The notes beneath the pieces are model-generated. The model worked only from the letters and a program-made list of their open reading frames with translations. It did no database searches and was not told the DNA's origin. Position numbers and translations under genes: made by a program. Source: Ampelomyces quisqualis (taxonomy: Eukaryota > Ascomycota > Dothideomycetes > Pleosporales > Phaeosphaeriaceae). Taken from it: 64,000 nucleotides of DNA. Numbering within the stretch: position 1 is the first letter of the stretch; each line of letters begins with the position of its first letter. The stretch covers positions 930,001 to 994,000 of the forward strand of contig JAGTXZ010000003.1 of NCBI GenBank assembly GCA_018398575.1, written 5' to 3'. Shown here one piece after another: positions 1 through 12,500 of the stretch.

Positions 1-1732
1 AGTTAAGGCTGCTTAACAAGACAACAGATCCTATATACTTCTAGGACCTAAACGCCTAAACCCTCTAGTTAACTCTAAACTAGCTTAGAACTACGTCTGT
101 AACTAGCTAGAGATTAATATTTTAGCTATTTTAGTCTAATCTATTAGTGCCTCCCTAAATCTTAACTTGTTAGAACTAATTAAAGCCCTGCTAGCAGAGA
201 ATTGCTACTTCTTTAAGAAAGAACGCCTTATGCTACTACAGCTATATTATGTCTAAGAAGAACTACTACTATATTACTTACGCCTATATGTACCTAGAGA
301 CTCCTCTTTATATACTTAACTAATTAAAAAGGCTTATAATTAGGTATCTACTACTTACCTAAGCGCTATAAAAACGTATTAGCTCTTAGCTTAGTAATAT
401 TATTAGAGGGGTATAGAGGCTATATGCAAACGCTATATACAAAACTGCGTTTCCTATTAAAGATTCTATCTAAGACAGCTCTAAGCCTAAGGTTTCCTTT
501 ATCTATTACAAATTCCTAATAGGCCTATATAGCATTTATGTATAGATTTTAAGATATTCCTAACAGATTGTTATAGCTATAATTAAATTATAGTTGTTAT
601 TAATTGCCTATCTAAGCAAGCTATTTCTATTCTTTGCTACAAAACAATTAACGCTTAAAAAATAGCTTACTTGTTTATTTAATAGGTATACTAATTTAGC
701 TATACGCCTAAAAGTATAGTATCTAACTATAGACTCTAGTTTGTGTTTTAATTCTAGTCTAAGTTCTGTAAGATCCTAGGCGTGCAACTTAAGCTTTCTA
801 CAGCCTACTATAAACAAACTAATAGATAAACTAAGATTATAAACAAGTATATTAATTAACAATTAAGGCCTTTTATATCTTATTACTAGGACAACTAGAG
901 TAACCTCTTGCTAATAATTAATTAAGCCTAAGCTACGCTGCTGCACTCTGCAATTAGTATAGCGCTATACTAGCTCTTGTTTAGATCTAAACTACAATAG
1001 AGCTAGAATTAAGCATTATCTCCTTTAAAACACAAAGATATAAATATTAAGAATACCTTAAGCTTAGCTACCTACATGCATAAAGCCTAGCATATAGCTA
1101 AAGACAATATAGAGAAAGCGCAAAAATAGATAGCTGCTAAGGTAAACAAATATTATTAACCTGTTAATTAGGTAGTAGGTAATAAAGTTTACCTCTTAAC
1201 CTAAAACCTATCTATTACCTGCTTAAGTTGCAAACTTGCTAAATTGTAGAAAAGCCCCTTTAAAGTTCTAGAACAAGTTAGCTATTTATTTTAACTAAAG
1301 CTACCTAAAGGTTCTAAGATCTATAACATATTTGCTTTAGACATTCTCTGCAAGAACTCTAATAACTCTCTGCCTAGTTAGCTAAGCTTAAACCTATCTA
1401 GTATCCTAATTTAAGGCGTTAAAGAATAGAAAGTTAAAGAGATCTTAGCTAGTAAGCTATACTACTCTATTCTAAAGTATTGCGTAAAATAGGTAGGCTA
1501 TAACTCTAACCCTACTTAGTAGAACGCCTTAAACTTTATAGGCGCCTTACACATATTACAAGCGTTCTATAAACGCTATCTAAAACAGCTAGAACCTCTA
1601 TAAGTGTTAGCCAAGTAGATTATAGCATAGGAAAAAGAAGTTAAAGATCTTATAGCATTATAAGACAATTATATTAGAGAAATTAAACTTAATATTGCAA
1701 CTACTACACTAGTAGGTAACAGCTATTAACAA

Positions 1733-2448
1733 TAGAAGTCTTACTCTTCTATTAGATCTAATAGCAAACTATTACTACTACTAGTAGAACATTCTTAACT
1801 GTCTAAATCCTTAGGTACAAACACTAACGTACTACTTAGTTATCCTCTATTTTAGCCCTACCTGCTACAAGTACCTGCCTTCTACTCTGCTACTACCTAA
1901 AACGTTACTACCTGCGCCTTCTCTTACTCTACTAACTAATTAGCTCTTAATACTATTATAACATCTACTAGCTAAGTAACTAGACTAGTTAACCTAGCTA
2001 TACTCTTTCTAAGCAACCTAACCTTCTTAGCTATTACCCTAACCTCTTTAGCTAGCTCCTCTCTCTAGTAATAAGCGCTAACTAACAAGTTAGCATTTTT
2101 TATATTAGCTACTTGTGCAGTGCTTACTTACATAACAGTAGCTAACTAAAACGCTGCCTCCTTAACAGCAGCCTCTTACTTTAATACTACCTTGTTAGAC
2201 TTATCTCTACCTAGAGCAGCAAACCTGTAGTTAAGAGCCTTAGAAAGGCTATTATACTCCTAGCCTGTATATAGAGGAACTAGGCAACACTTCTTATTTA
2301 AGAGTGTGTAATAAGTACACTTCTTAGACACGTCTAAATAGAATCTAAACTTAATATTAAAATAGCTGCAGGCAAAAGCTCTTGCAGCCTGCAGGCAAAT
2401 AACCTAATAGGCTAAGAGATAAGCTCTAGAAGGGATAGAAATAGGTAT
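1733..2448 (-). pseudogene. antisense ORF (aORF) of E1, RIP-broken
   Basis: This is the E1 copy of the reverse-strand ORF found between pol and the 3' LTR in all five elements. The ancestral ATG reads ATA at 2448-2446, and the shared end signal TAA TAG is at 1738-1733. Its span is not a multiple of three, unlike the other four copies, so it also has a small frame-breaking indel. The sequence is closer to the E3/E4 version than to E2/E5. See the E3 copy for the protein description. Confidence 0.6.
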
Positions 2449-2773
2449 TGTGTGTATCTGCAGAAACAATTAGCTAACAATTAAATCAGAAGAGCAGTTA
2501 GATAGCTGTAGGTATATAAATATATAGAAAGAGAGTATAGAAAAGTAGTATACTAGAGGGCTAGCCTTATATATATACTTAAAAAGCTTAAGGTAAAGTT
2601 AGAAACTTTAAACGCGCTAGCGCGCAGATCAAAACAATAATAAACAGCTATATTACGTTATTCCAAAATAAACTTAAGGTAAATGTAAGTTTACAACAAT
2701 TTAGAAAGGTATCTAAAACAACACTAATACAGACCTAATTAATAAGAACTATTAATTTTAAGAAGAGAAGTAA

Positions 2774-3072
2774 TATAACAAGTATATGCAAACACATGTT
2801 ATATCTAATACCTTATAAAGGCTTAGTAACAGATTATGTAAAGAGCTAGTAGATTAGGACCAAAAGCGCTCTAACAGCGCTCTAACTTAGCTGCTACGCC
2901 TACTATAAATATAAGCCTATAGTATAGATAGAGGATAAGTTTCTCTTGTTCTTTTATACAAGACCTATAGGTATATAGCCAATCCAAAATCTCTAATACA
3001 ACACGCACTCTTATATGCCTCTAATACGTATCTAATTCAATCTTAATAGCTATATCTACCTGCGTCGTTACA
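2774..3072 (+). repeat. 3' LTR of E1 (299 bp)
   Basis: The 299-bp repeat begins TATAAC (TGTAAC in less mutated copies) and ends GTTACA. It is over 80 percent identical by eye to seven other LTRs in the window. It holds the TATA-like stretch ATAAATATAAG and the stretch that matches the primer site. Confidence 0.9.
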
Positions 3073-6000
3073 CCCTTAAGTAGGCTTCTACTATACTATT
3101 TATTTGCTCTATAGCGCTATCTATCTAGAAGTAGTATACTATTAAGACTCTTCTTTATATTCTAAGCTTATTATAGAGTAAAGACTAGAATTTGCTTACA
3201 AATTGTAACCCTCTATTAGACACTATAGCGTCTAGAAGCTAGTAGTACGTAACTACCTATTTAATAAATACCTTAACTATAGTAGAGACTTCTAGGTCTA
3301 GAATAGGTATAAGCACTACGTTTTTACTTAGCTAGTTAGTAACTACTATAAGGTGTAACATTCTATAGCTTAGCAGAAGGCTTATAATAAAGTCTACTAA
3401 CAATTCCTTCTATATTTAGACTAGAAGCAAGAGTAGGCGTAGTAGTTCTTATTTAAGTTCCTTCTAGAGCTTTATCTTGCTACACACTACACAGTTCTAG
3501 ACAAATTACTAGATACTTAAAGACATTCTAAGCTAGAAGTAGTCTCTTACTAATATTATGTATGTATTTTCTCTACCTAGGTACCTAGTAATTAGAGAGT
3601 TATATACTTCTAAGATAATATACGTTTATAGGTTTACATATTCTAGCACCTATTTGCGCTTTCTATAGAGTAGGTATCCTAAGTTATCTAAGCTATACTT
3701 TGCTAGGAAAACTTTTAGGCTTAGATATAGAGGAAATTTTTACTGTCCTATTCTAACAGCGTTAACTACTAATTAGTAGGCTTTATCTATACAGATAGCC
3801 TATTCCTATAATTCCTTAATAGCAGGCTCTATTAGTCTCTTAGAGTATTTGTTTGTATAAGGACTTTGCCTAGGCGTAGTCTTGCATAGTACTATAGTTC
3901 CTTTAGTAGTATCTAGAGCGTCTCTTACTATAGAAAGCTTTCTAGCACCTTAGTTATAGGCAACGTTCCTCTCCCTTAACACAGCGTCTTTATCTATAAG
4001 TATATTTTAGAGCGCTTCTTTTCTAACTATAGAGTAATTCTTAGTATTCTAACTTTAAGTAACGTCTCTTTCTCTTATTGCAGCGTCTTTGTCTGCAAGC
4101 CTGTTTAAGAGCTACTCTGTTTCTTCCTCTCTCTATAGTAGTGCATCCTTTTGCTAAGTTATAAGAGAAGTAGTTAACACAGTATCCTTATCTGCAAGCA
4201 CATTTTAGAGCTACTCTATTTCTTCTCTTTTCTATTGTAGCAAATCCCTTTGCTAAGCTATAAAGAAAGTAGTAAGTACTAAGTCTTCTTTGTCTTTAGT
4301 TTCTAAAGTAGAAGTAAACAATTAGAAGGTCTAGAACTGTACCTACGCGTTTGCTCTTCCTTAGAAAAGATCTTATTCTTTCTTAGAAAGAGTATCTACT
4401 CTGCTATTAACGTTTCTTAGGTAGTATTAGAATCTAATATTAAATATACTAAAGAACCTTGCCTAGTAGACGTGTCTTTCTGTTAGTAGTTATATAGTAG
4501 TAAAGTATTCTAGGTTCTTATAGTCTATAAGCACAGTAAAATGTTTTACTCTCTAAAGTTTAGTTTTCTACTACTTTAGGCACTTAACTATAGCTAACAG
4601 CTCCTTATTATAGATAGTATAGTTAGCTTCTATAGCTATGTTTTTTGCTAAGTAGTAAGCTACAGCCTAAAGGCGTCTGTCCCTACTATATTAAGACAGC
4701 ACTCTTCTAGTTAACTATTCTAAGGCGTTATATTCTACTACTGTTTCTAGCTCTATATTAAAGTTTACTAAGAATAGTTCTGCTATAAAAGCTTCTTTTA
4801 GCTTATTAAAGGATATCTGTTGTTTAGGGCCCTAGTAGAAGGCTACGCCTTTCTTAGTTAGCCTAGTTAGTAAGGTAGCTAGCTCTAAGAAGTCTTTTAT
4901 AAACTGTTAGTAGAAGTTAGCAAAGCTAACAAAGCTCTAGACTTCTTTAACTGTTTTAGGAGGCTTCTAGAAACATATAGCAGCTACTTTCTTAGAATCT
5001 ATACTTATTTCTTTCTTAGCCTTAATAATAAATCTTAGGTATTTAGTCTTCTTTACGCTAAACTTGCTTTTCTCTACATTAAGGTGTAACTCTACTACCC
5101 TAAGTTTCTAGATTACTAGCTTTACCTTTTTCTTGTAGTCTGCCTTAAACCTACTTGTATATATTAACACGTTGTCTATATAAGCTAAATAGAAATTATC
5201 TAGGTATTCTCTTAGTTTCTAATTAATATATCTCTAGAACGTACTTAGAGCGTTTGCAAGTCTAAAGAGTATTACAAGCTACTTATAGAGGCTAAAGCGC
5301 GTCTAGAAGGCTGTCTTCTATTTGTCTTCTTTAGTAATCCTAATCTTATAGAATGCTTAGATAATATTTACTTTAGTAAACTATTTAGCTTTAGCAATCT
5401 AGGCTAAGGTTTCTTAGATAAGTAAGAGTAGGTATTAGTTCTTCCTTATAATTGCGTTAAGGGCCTAGTAGTTTATACAGAACTACAGGCCTCTCTCTAG
5501 CTTCTTTACAAATAGAACTAGTGCAGAGGCGCTTAACTAGCTTACCTATATAAAGCTACAGTCTAGGTAAGAAGTAAGCTCTTTTTAGAGCACAAGGAGT
5601 TCTTCTCTTAACATACTGTATAGTAGGCCCTACAGTACCTTTGTAGTCTTTCTATCTTTTTCTACTAGCTTAATAGAATAATTAATAGTAAGTTCTCTTA
5701 CTAGAGAGAGTTAGTGTACTTTCTTGCGTAGAAAGGTTTTGTATTTCTCCTTTAGGTAATCTAAGAGCACTAACCTAAAGTCTACTTAGAGCTTAGTTTT
5801 TAGAGCCTTTTAGATATCTGCTATTAACGTAGCGTAAAGGCAGATAGATTTATTCTTCTAGCTCTGTTATAGCTAAGCTAAGTACATAGCTACTGTAATA
5901 CTTTACAGTAAAAGAGGTTTTCTTCTCTTCTAGCTTCTAACTTGCGTCTAAGTAGAGTAGATATATATTAATTTCTTTGCTAGTGTAATAGTAACATTAT

Positions 6001-6809
6001 GCTAGTTTATCTATAGTTAACCTAGGACTAGGTTGTATTCCTTATCTCTATCTAGTTTATAGGCCTACAGTGTCTTCTTGTGCCTATTAATGTTAATTCT
6101 TATCTAGACAGCTGTCTTTATCTAAGACTAGGCTCTAGTAATCCTAATAATTTCTCTTAGAGTTATTAACTTACGCTCTAACTTATTTTTGTAAATAAAC
6201 TTAGTTAAGGTTATAGTATAGGTAAGACACCTAGTGTTAATTATTGTAGAAGTAACTATTGTTTTATTAATAATAGTGTGTATAGTAATAGGTTCTCTAT
6301 CTAGCTATTTCTTCTAGAATTATTAAAATCTCTTATCTTCTTTTAGTGTTATATTACTATACTTCTATCTGCGCCTTTAGACAAGAGTTACTTGTTTTCT
6401 AAGCTTAGGGTGTTTTTTAACGCGTTCTCTTCTTCCTTACCCTATGCCTTAGCTACTGCAGCCTTAGCAGGTTTTAAAGGTAAAGACAATTTGCATTTAC
6501 TAGTGTAGTGTTCTAACTTGCTATAGTAGAGGTATAAGTTATTTTGTCTCTAGTAGAACTACTCTTCTATAGTAGCCTACTTAGCTTTCTTTCTTTTAGG
6601 AGATTTTCTCTTAGTCCTCCTAGAATGTTCTCTTGTAAGTTCTTAATCTATAGGTTCTCTAACGTTCTGTCTTTTAGTGTGCTTGCTAACAAGTTTTACT
6701 CTATACAAGTTTTTCTTAATAATTGCTACTCTATCTATAAGGTTGTAGATTCCCTATTTAGGTTTAGTTTCTATAGAGATTATCCTATCTTGTAGGTTTA
6801 GCTAGATAG
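3073..6809 (-). mobile_element. G element, segment 1: second Ty3/Gypsy retrotransposon (RIP-inactivated)
   Basis: Read on the minus strand, this gives in order a CCHC zinc knuckle (about 6490-6540, two cysteines now tyrosine), reverse transcriptase (AYIDN box at 5171-5185, from AYIDD), and RNase H (near 4730-4860). Three 99-bp repeats follow, then integrase (about 3270-3520, with a CVAR...RRNLNK block like the usual CARNK zinc-binding region). Its protein blocks differ clearly from the E family, so it is a separate family. The left side is cut by E1 and the right side by E2; the rest of its gag and 5' end resume at 28193. Stops throughout are TAG or TAA at former Trp or Gln codons. Confidence 0.85.
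3993..4290 (-). repeat. three 99-bp tandem repeats inside G pol
   Basis: The block starting TCTGCAAG or TCTATAAG recurs at 3993, 4092 and 4191, an exact 99-bp (33-codon) period. Each unit holds a pattern such as GAGCTACTCTGTTTCTTC. It lies between the RNase H and integrase regions on the coding strand, so it would code a repeated 33-residue spacer, possibly coiled coil. Confidence 0.7.
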
Positions 6810-7109
6810 TGTAACAAGCACATGCAAATACATGTTACATCTAATACCTTATAAAGGCTTAGTAATAGATTATATAGAAAGCTAGCAGATTAGAACCAAT
6901 AGCGCTCTAACAGCGCTCTAACTTAGCTTCTACGCCTACTATAAATATAAGCCTATAGTATTAGATAGAGAAAAAGTTTCTCTTGTCCTTCTATACAAGA
7001 CCTATAGGTGTATAGCTAATCTAGAATCTCTAATACAATACGTACTCCTATTTGCCTCTAATACGTATCCAATTTAATTCTAATAGCTGTACCTACCTGC
7101 GTTGTTACA
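6810..7109 (+). repeat. 5' LTR of E2 (300 bp)
   Basis: It begins TGTAACAAGC and ends GTTGTTACA. A TATA-like box lies at 6940-6949. About 36 bases downstream is GTTTCTCTTGT at 6976-6986, the exact complement of the primer site that follows the LTR. Confidence 0.92.
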
Positions 7110-7111
7110 TT

Positions 7112-7122
7112 ACAAGAGAAAC
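7112..7122 (+). other. putative self-primer binding site of E2
   Basis: ACAAGAGAAAC starts three bases after the 5' LTR end and is perfectly complementary over 11 nt to 6976-6986 inside the LTR, near the expected transcript start. Tf1/sushi-type Gypsy elements prime with an RNA 5' end of this length instead of a tRNA. E4 keeps the same perfect pairing (25243-25253 with 25379-25389). In E3, 14993-15003 pairs with 15129-15139 with one RIP change. Confidence 0.65.
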
Positions 7123-8152
7123 TTTGTCCTACTAGTAATAGTATTTAGATAATATTACAATTTACTTTTAAAAAGATTGCGTTAAAACGCATAGAACAAT
7201 ATCTAAACTAGATCTGTTTGTAACCTTAAATCTATTAAACATAGTTAGGATCCCTTAGATCTTCTAACAGCTAAAGCCTTTAGGTTTAGATCTTCTTATT
7301 AATATACAGTTAGGATTACTTTAGTAAAAGTTGCGTTTAGCGCTACAATAGAAACTTAGAGACTATTAATAACCTAGGAGTATTAGAGGCAACGCTAATA
7401 ACTCCTTCTAAAGAACTAACCCTAGAAGCCTTCTTCTAAGACAACTCTATATTAACTATTATAACCTAGTAACAAAGTGCTAAAGTAAAAAAGACAGACA
7501 CTAAGGAACTCTCTTAGCCTAGAGCTAGACCTGTACCTTTACTAAATCCTACCCTTGCCTAAATAGAGGTTAATTAATTATAATAAGAACTAAAACAGAC
7601 ATTAGCAGAGATTAATTCTCTTAAGAAAGGACTAACTTATTTAGTAGGACTAGATAAGCCTCTGCCTACTACTAAAACCTCTTAGAACTCTTCTACACCT
7701 TGCTGTTTATCTAATAGCTTTACATCTAAGTACTTATATTGCTATAAAGGCTCTTACTAACTTTAACAATCTAAGAAAACGCCTAATATAGACAATCTTA
7801 GTAATAGAAAAGATCCTATCTTTTGCTAATAGCAGGCCTCTATCTAGGATTAACTTAAAATTAACTTAGATTACTATTAGACTAAAAGACAACGTATAGC
7901 CTTAGTATAGAGCTATACTATAAGATTAGCTAAGAGCTATCTTAAGCCTTAATATTTATTAGATACTAATTAAGAACAATTTTAGAACGCTAAGTAAATA
8001 ATTAAGCTACTTAAGTCTTACTTTATTATAGGTAACAAGGTAGCTAAAAGCTGTGCAGCGTTTAATTAATTGCAAATAACAAAGGAGAAAACGTTCTTCT
8101 TGTTTAAAGCTAGGTTTCTAAGTTCTGTAGTTAAGAGACAAGTACTTCTTTT

Positions 8153-8451
8153 TGTATTAACGTAGGTAGGTATAGCTATTAGGATTGAATTGGATACGTA
8201 TTAGAGGCATATAGGAGTGCGTATTGTATCAGAGATTTTAGATTAACTATACACCTATAGGTCTTGTACAGAAGGACAAGAGAAACTTGTCTTCTATCTA
8301 TGCTATAGGCTTATATTTATAGTGGGCGTAGCAGCTGAGTTAGAGCGCTATTAGAGCGCTTTTGGTCCTAATCTACTAGCTCTCTACATAATCTGTTACT
8401 AAGCCTTTATAAGGTATTAGATATAATATATATTTGCATATGCTTGTTACA
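8153..8451 (-). repeat. left (3') LTR of E3
   Basis: This 299-bp terminal repeat matches 15006-15304 and has the family ends. The primer-matching stretch ACAAGAGAAAC is intact here. Confidence 0.9.
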
Positions 8452-8785
8452 TTACCTCTCTTCTTGAAATTAATAGTTTCTATTAATTAGGTCTGTATTA
8501 GTGTTGTTTTGGATACCTATCTAAATTGTTGTAAACTCTTATTTACCTTGAGTTTATTTTGAGATAATGTAATGTAGCTGTTTGTTATTGTTTTAACTAG
8601 CGCGTTAGCGCGTTTGTTATTTCTAACTTTACCTTAAGTTTTTTTTTTTTTTGAGCATATATACAAGGCTAGCCCTTTAGTATACTACTTCTCTATACTC
8701 TCTCCCTCTATACGTTTGTATACCTATAGCTATCTAACTACTCTTCTGATTTGATTGCTAGCTAACTATTTCGCAGATATACATA

Positions 8786-9526
8786 ATACCTATTCCTGTC
8801 CTTCCTAAGGCTTATCCTCTAGCCTATTAGGTTGTTTGCTTGCAGGCTGCAAGGGCTTTTGCCTGCAGCTATTTTGATATTAAGTTTAAATTCTATTTAG
8901 ACGTGTTTAAGAAGTGTACTTATTGTACACTCTTAAATAAGAAGTGTTGCCTAGTTCTTCTATATGCAGGCTAGGAGTATAATAGCCTTTCTAAGGCTCT
9001 TAACTGCAGGTTTGCTACCTTAGGTAGAGACAAGTCTAATAAGGTAGTGTTAGAGCAGAAGGCTGCTATTAAGAAGGCAGCGTTTTAGTTAGCTGCTGTT
9101 GTGCAAGTAGGTACTACACAGGTAGCTAATATAAATAACGCTAACTTGTTAGTTAGCGCTTATTACTAGAGGGAGGAGCTGGCTAGAGAGGTTAGAGTAA
9201 TAGCTAAGGAGGTTAGGTCACTTAGAAGGAGTATAGCTAGGTTAACTAGTGTAGTTGCTTAGCTAGTAGATGTTATAATAGTATTAAGGGCCAATTGGTT
9301 GGTAGAGTAAGAGGAGGCGCAGGCAGTAACGTTTTAGGTAGTAGTAGAGTAGAAGGCAGCAGCGCAGGAGGCTAGTACTTGCAGTAGGTAGGGCTAGAAC
9401 AGAAGACAACTAGGTAGTACGTTAGTATCTGTACCTAGGGATTTAGACAGTTAAGAACGTTCTACTAGTAGTAGTAACAGTTTGCTGTTAGATCTAATAG
9501 AAGAGTAAGACTCCTATTGTTAATAG
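8786..9526 (+). pseudogene. antisense ORF (aORF) of E3, best-preserved copy
   Basis: This ORF runs against the element's own genes, between pol and the 3' LTR. From an ancestral ATG (now ATA at 8786) it stays in one frame for about 245 codons to TAA TAG at 9521-9526. The only stops on the way are TAG and TAA where sister copies or codon context suggest Trp or Gln; there is no TGA. The protein begins with a short hydrophobic segment, then a Cys motif, C-x2-C-x6-C (KKCTYCTLLNKKC), like the first half of a fungal zinc cluster. A long charged helix-forming stretch follows, likely coiled coil (a REELAREVRVIAKEVR-like run), then a polar tail ending in a Ser-rich block. Function is unknown; DNA or RNA binding is a guess. 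Confidence 0.7.
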
Positions 9527-12500
9527 CTGTTACCTACTAGTGTAGTAGTTGCAATATTAAGTTTAATCTCTCTAACATAATTGTCTTGTAATGCTGTAAG
9601 ATCTTTTACTTCTTTTTCTTATGCTGTAATCTACTTAGCTAATGCCTGTAAGAGTTCTAGCTGTTTTAGATAGCATTTATAGAACGCTTGCAACATATAT
9701 AGAGCGCCTATAAAGTTTAAGGTATTGTACTAGGTAAGGTTAGGATTATAGCTTACCTATTTTACACAATACTTTAGGATAGAGTAGTATAGCTTCCTGG
9801 CTAGGATCTCTTCTACTTCCTATTCTTTAACGCCTTAAATTAGGATACTAGATAGGTTTAGGCTTAGCTAACTAGGTAGGGGGTTGTTAGGGTCCTTGCA
9901 GAGGACGTCTGGAGCGAACACGTTATAGATCTTAAAGCCTTTAGGTAGCTTTAGTTAGAATAAATAGCTAATTTGTTCTAGAACTTTAAAGGGGCCTTCC
10001 TACAATTTAGCGAGTTTGCGACTTAAGCAGGTAATAGATAGGTTTTAGGTTAAGAAGTAAACTTTATTACCTACTACCTAATTAACAGGTTAATAATATT
10101 TGTTTACCTTAGCAGCTATCTATTTTTGCGCTTTCTCTATATTGTCTTTAGCTGTATGCTAGGCTTTATGCATATAGGTAGCTAAGCTTAAGGTATTCTT
10201 AATATTTATATCTTTGTGTTTTAAAGGAGATAATACCTAATTCTAGCTCTATTGTAGTTTAGATCTAAACAAGAGCTAGTATAGCGCTATACTAATTGCA
10301 GAGTGCAGCAGCGTAGCTTAGGCTTAATTAATTATTAGTAAGAGGTTACTCTAGTTGTCCTAGTAATAGGATACAAAAGGCCTTAATTGTTAATTAATAT
10401 ACTTGTTTATAATCTTAGTTTATCTATTAGTTTGTTTATAGTAGGCTGTAGAAAGCTTAAGTTGCACGCCTAGTATCTTGCAGAATTTAGACTAGAATTG
10501 AGACACAAACTAGGGTCTGTAGTTAAACACTATACTTTTAGTCGTGTAGCTAAATTAGTATACCTATTAGATAAACAAGTAAGCTATTTTTTAAGCGTTA
10601 ATTGTTTTGTAGTAAGGAATAGAAATAGCTTGCTTAGATAGACAATTAATAATTACTATAATCTGATTATAGCTATAATAGTCTTTTAGAAAGGTCTTGA
10701 AATCTATACACAGATGCTGCATAGGCTAATTAGGAATTAGTAACAGATAAAGGAAACCTTAGGATTAGAGCTGTCTTAGATAGGATCTTTAACAGGTAAC
10801 GCAGTTTTGTACATAGCGTTTGCATGTAGCCTCTATACCTTTCTAATAATACTGCTAAGATAGGAGCTGATACGTCTTTATAGCGCTTGGATAAGTAGTA
10901 GATACCTAATTATAAGCCTCCCTAATTAGTTAAGTGCATAAAGAGAAATCCTTAGGTATACATAGGCGTAAGTAATACAGCAGTAGTCCTTTTTAGACAT
11001 AATACAGCTATAGCAACATAAAGCGTTCTTCCTTAAAGGAGTAGTAATTCTCTGCTAGCAGAGCTTTAATTAGTTCTAATAAGTTAAGATTTAGAGAGGC
11101 ACTAATAGATTAGACTGAAATAGCTAAAATATTAACCTCTAGCTAGTTATAGACGTAGTTCTAAGCTAGTTTAGAGTTAACTAAGGGGTTTAGGCGTTTA
11201 GGTCCTAGAAGTACACAGGATCTATTGTCTTGTTAGGCAGCCTTAACCTTACTAACGTCTTATTCTCTTTAGCTTAGGATATTAGCTTACTTGTTAAGCT
11301 TGCTAGGCGTGTACTTAATGCAGAAATTAAAAGAAGTAATAATCTCTGCCTATTATGCTTAACATGCATTAAGAACCTTAGTAGTTATAAAGTATTCTAA
11401 GGAGCAGTAATCTAAATACACCTGGATTTAACTCTATATAGAGGTAAGTTTAGCTTTCTACTTCTTAAACGCTTTTAGGATAGCAAAAAGTTCTTTGTTA
11501 TATATTTCTTAATTAAGCTTAGCCCTAGATAGGGCGTAACTATAGAAGGCTATAGGATACTACTTGTTATTTAAGTGCTTCTAAGAGAGTACTCCTGCTA
11601 TTACTCTATCTAACGCGTTAGTTTCTAACTTTGTATTATACTTAAGATAGAAATAAGATAGTGTAGAAATAGCTAGGAGTAAGGCTTTAATCTAATTAAA
11701 AGCCTATTAGCAGTCTATAGTCTATTTAAACAGTGTAGTAGGACTTTAAAGCTTTATAATTAGTTTGGCTACACAGAAGAAATCCTTAATAAATTGTTAA
11801 TAGAAACTAGCAAAACTAAGAAATAACTTAACGCTAGTAACTGTAGTAGGTTTAGCCTAGTTTTAGAGTACTTCTACCTTATTAGGGTTTACTTTAGTGC
11901 TCTAGTTTGTTAAAACGTAACCTAGATACTTTGTGTAGGTTATATAGAATTTACTCTTCTAGATGTCTACTTAGAGTCCTATAGTGCGTAGGCGCTCTAG
12001 AACCTTTTGGACGTGTTCCTAATATGCGTTTATATCCTCTAAGTAGATTAGGATATTATTAAGATACGCAATGCAGAAATTGTTAAGATAATTAATTAGT
12101 ATATTGTTTATGTAGCGTTAATACGTTGCTAGCCTATTATATAAGCTAAAAGAGAGTACCTTACACTTGTATATACTGTAATAGGTCTAAAAGGTAGTAT
12201 ACTCTTTAGAGTTAGAATCTATACAAATTTTGTTAAAGGCAGCTCTAATGTTAAACTTAGTAAAGATCTTGGCTTTAGAGAGACATAATAGCAGCTTATT
12301 AATGCAAGGGATTAGATAGACGTCTTTGCGCGTAAGAGCGTTAATCTTCTAGTAGTCTATACAGATGCGTATATCTCTATTTAGTTTACGTATACAAAGA
12401 ATAGGTAAAGCAAAAGGACTTTAGCTAGCCTTAATAAAACCCTTCTAAAGGTGTTTCTAGACGTAGGCCTTAGTAGCTTTAAGCTCCTCCTAATTTTGCT

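Larger units (their letters stand above)
1..3072 (+). mobile_element. E1: partial Ty3/Gypsy chromovirus (RIP-inactivated), 3' part
   Basis: This is the 3' part of a retrotransposon whose 5' half lies outside the window. Read on the plus strand, and allowing for stop codons made by RIP, about 540-960 gives an integrase core (a VSNCRPQF-like block and a YKQTNRQTK-like block). About 1440-1610 gives a chromodomain with the VGY...PT signature. A purine tract at about 2757-2770 stands directly before the 3' LTR at 2774-3072. The first base of the window matches 18,033 and 32,464 in sister copies. The base after the LTR begins CCCTT, which should be one half of its target duplication. It is inserted in the G element. 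No frame is open, so it cannot code now. Confidence 0.88.

Noticed and set aside
6544..6795. 83-codon open stretch in the G element
   Set aside because: It is a chance run in RIP-mutated gag of G on the wrong strand and has no protein-like composition.
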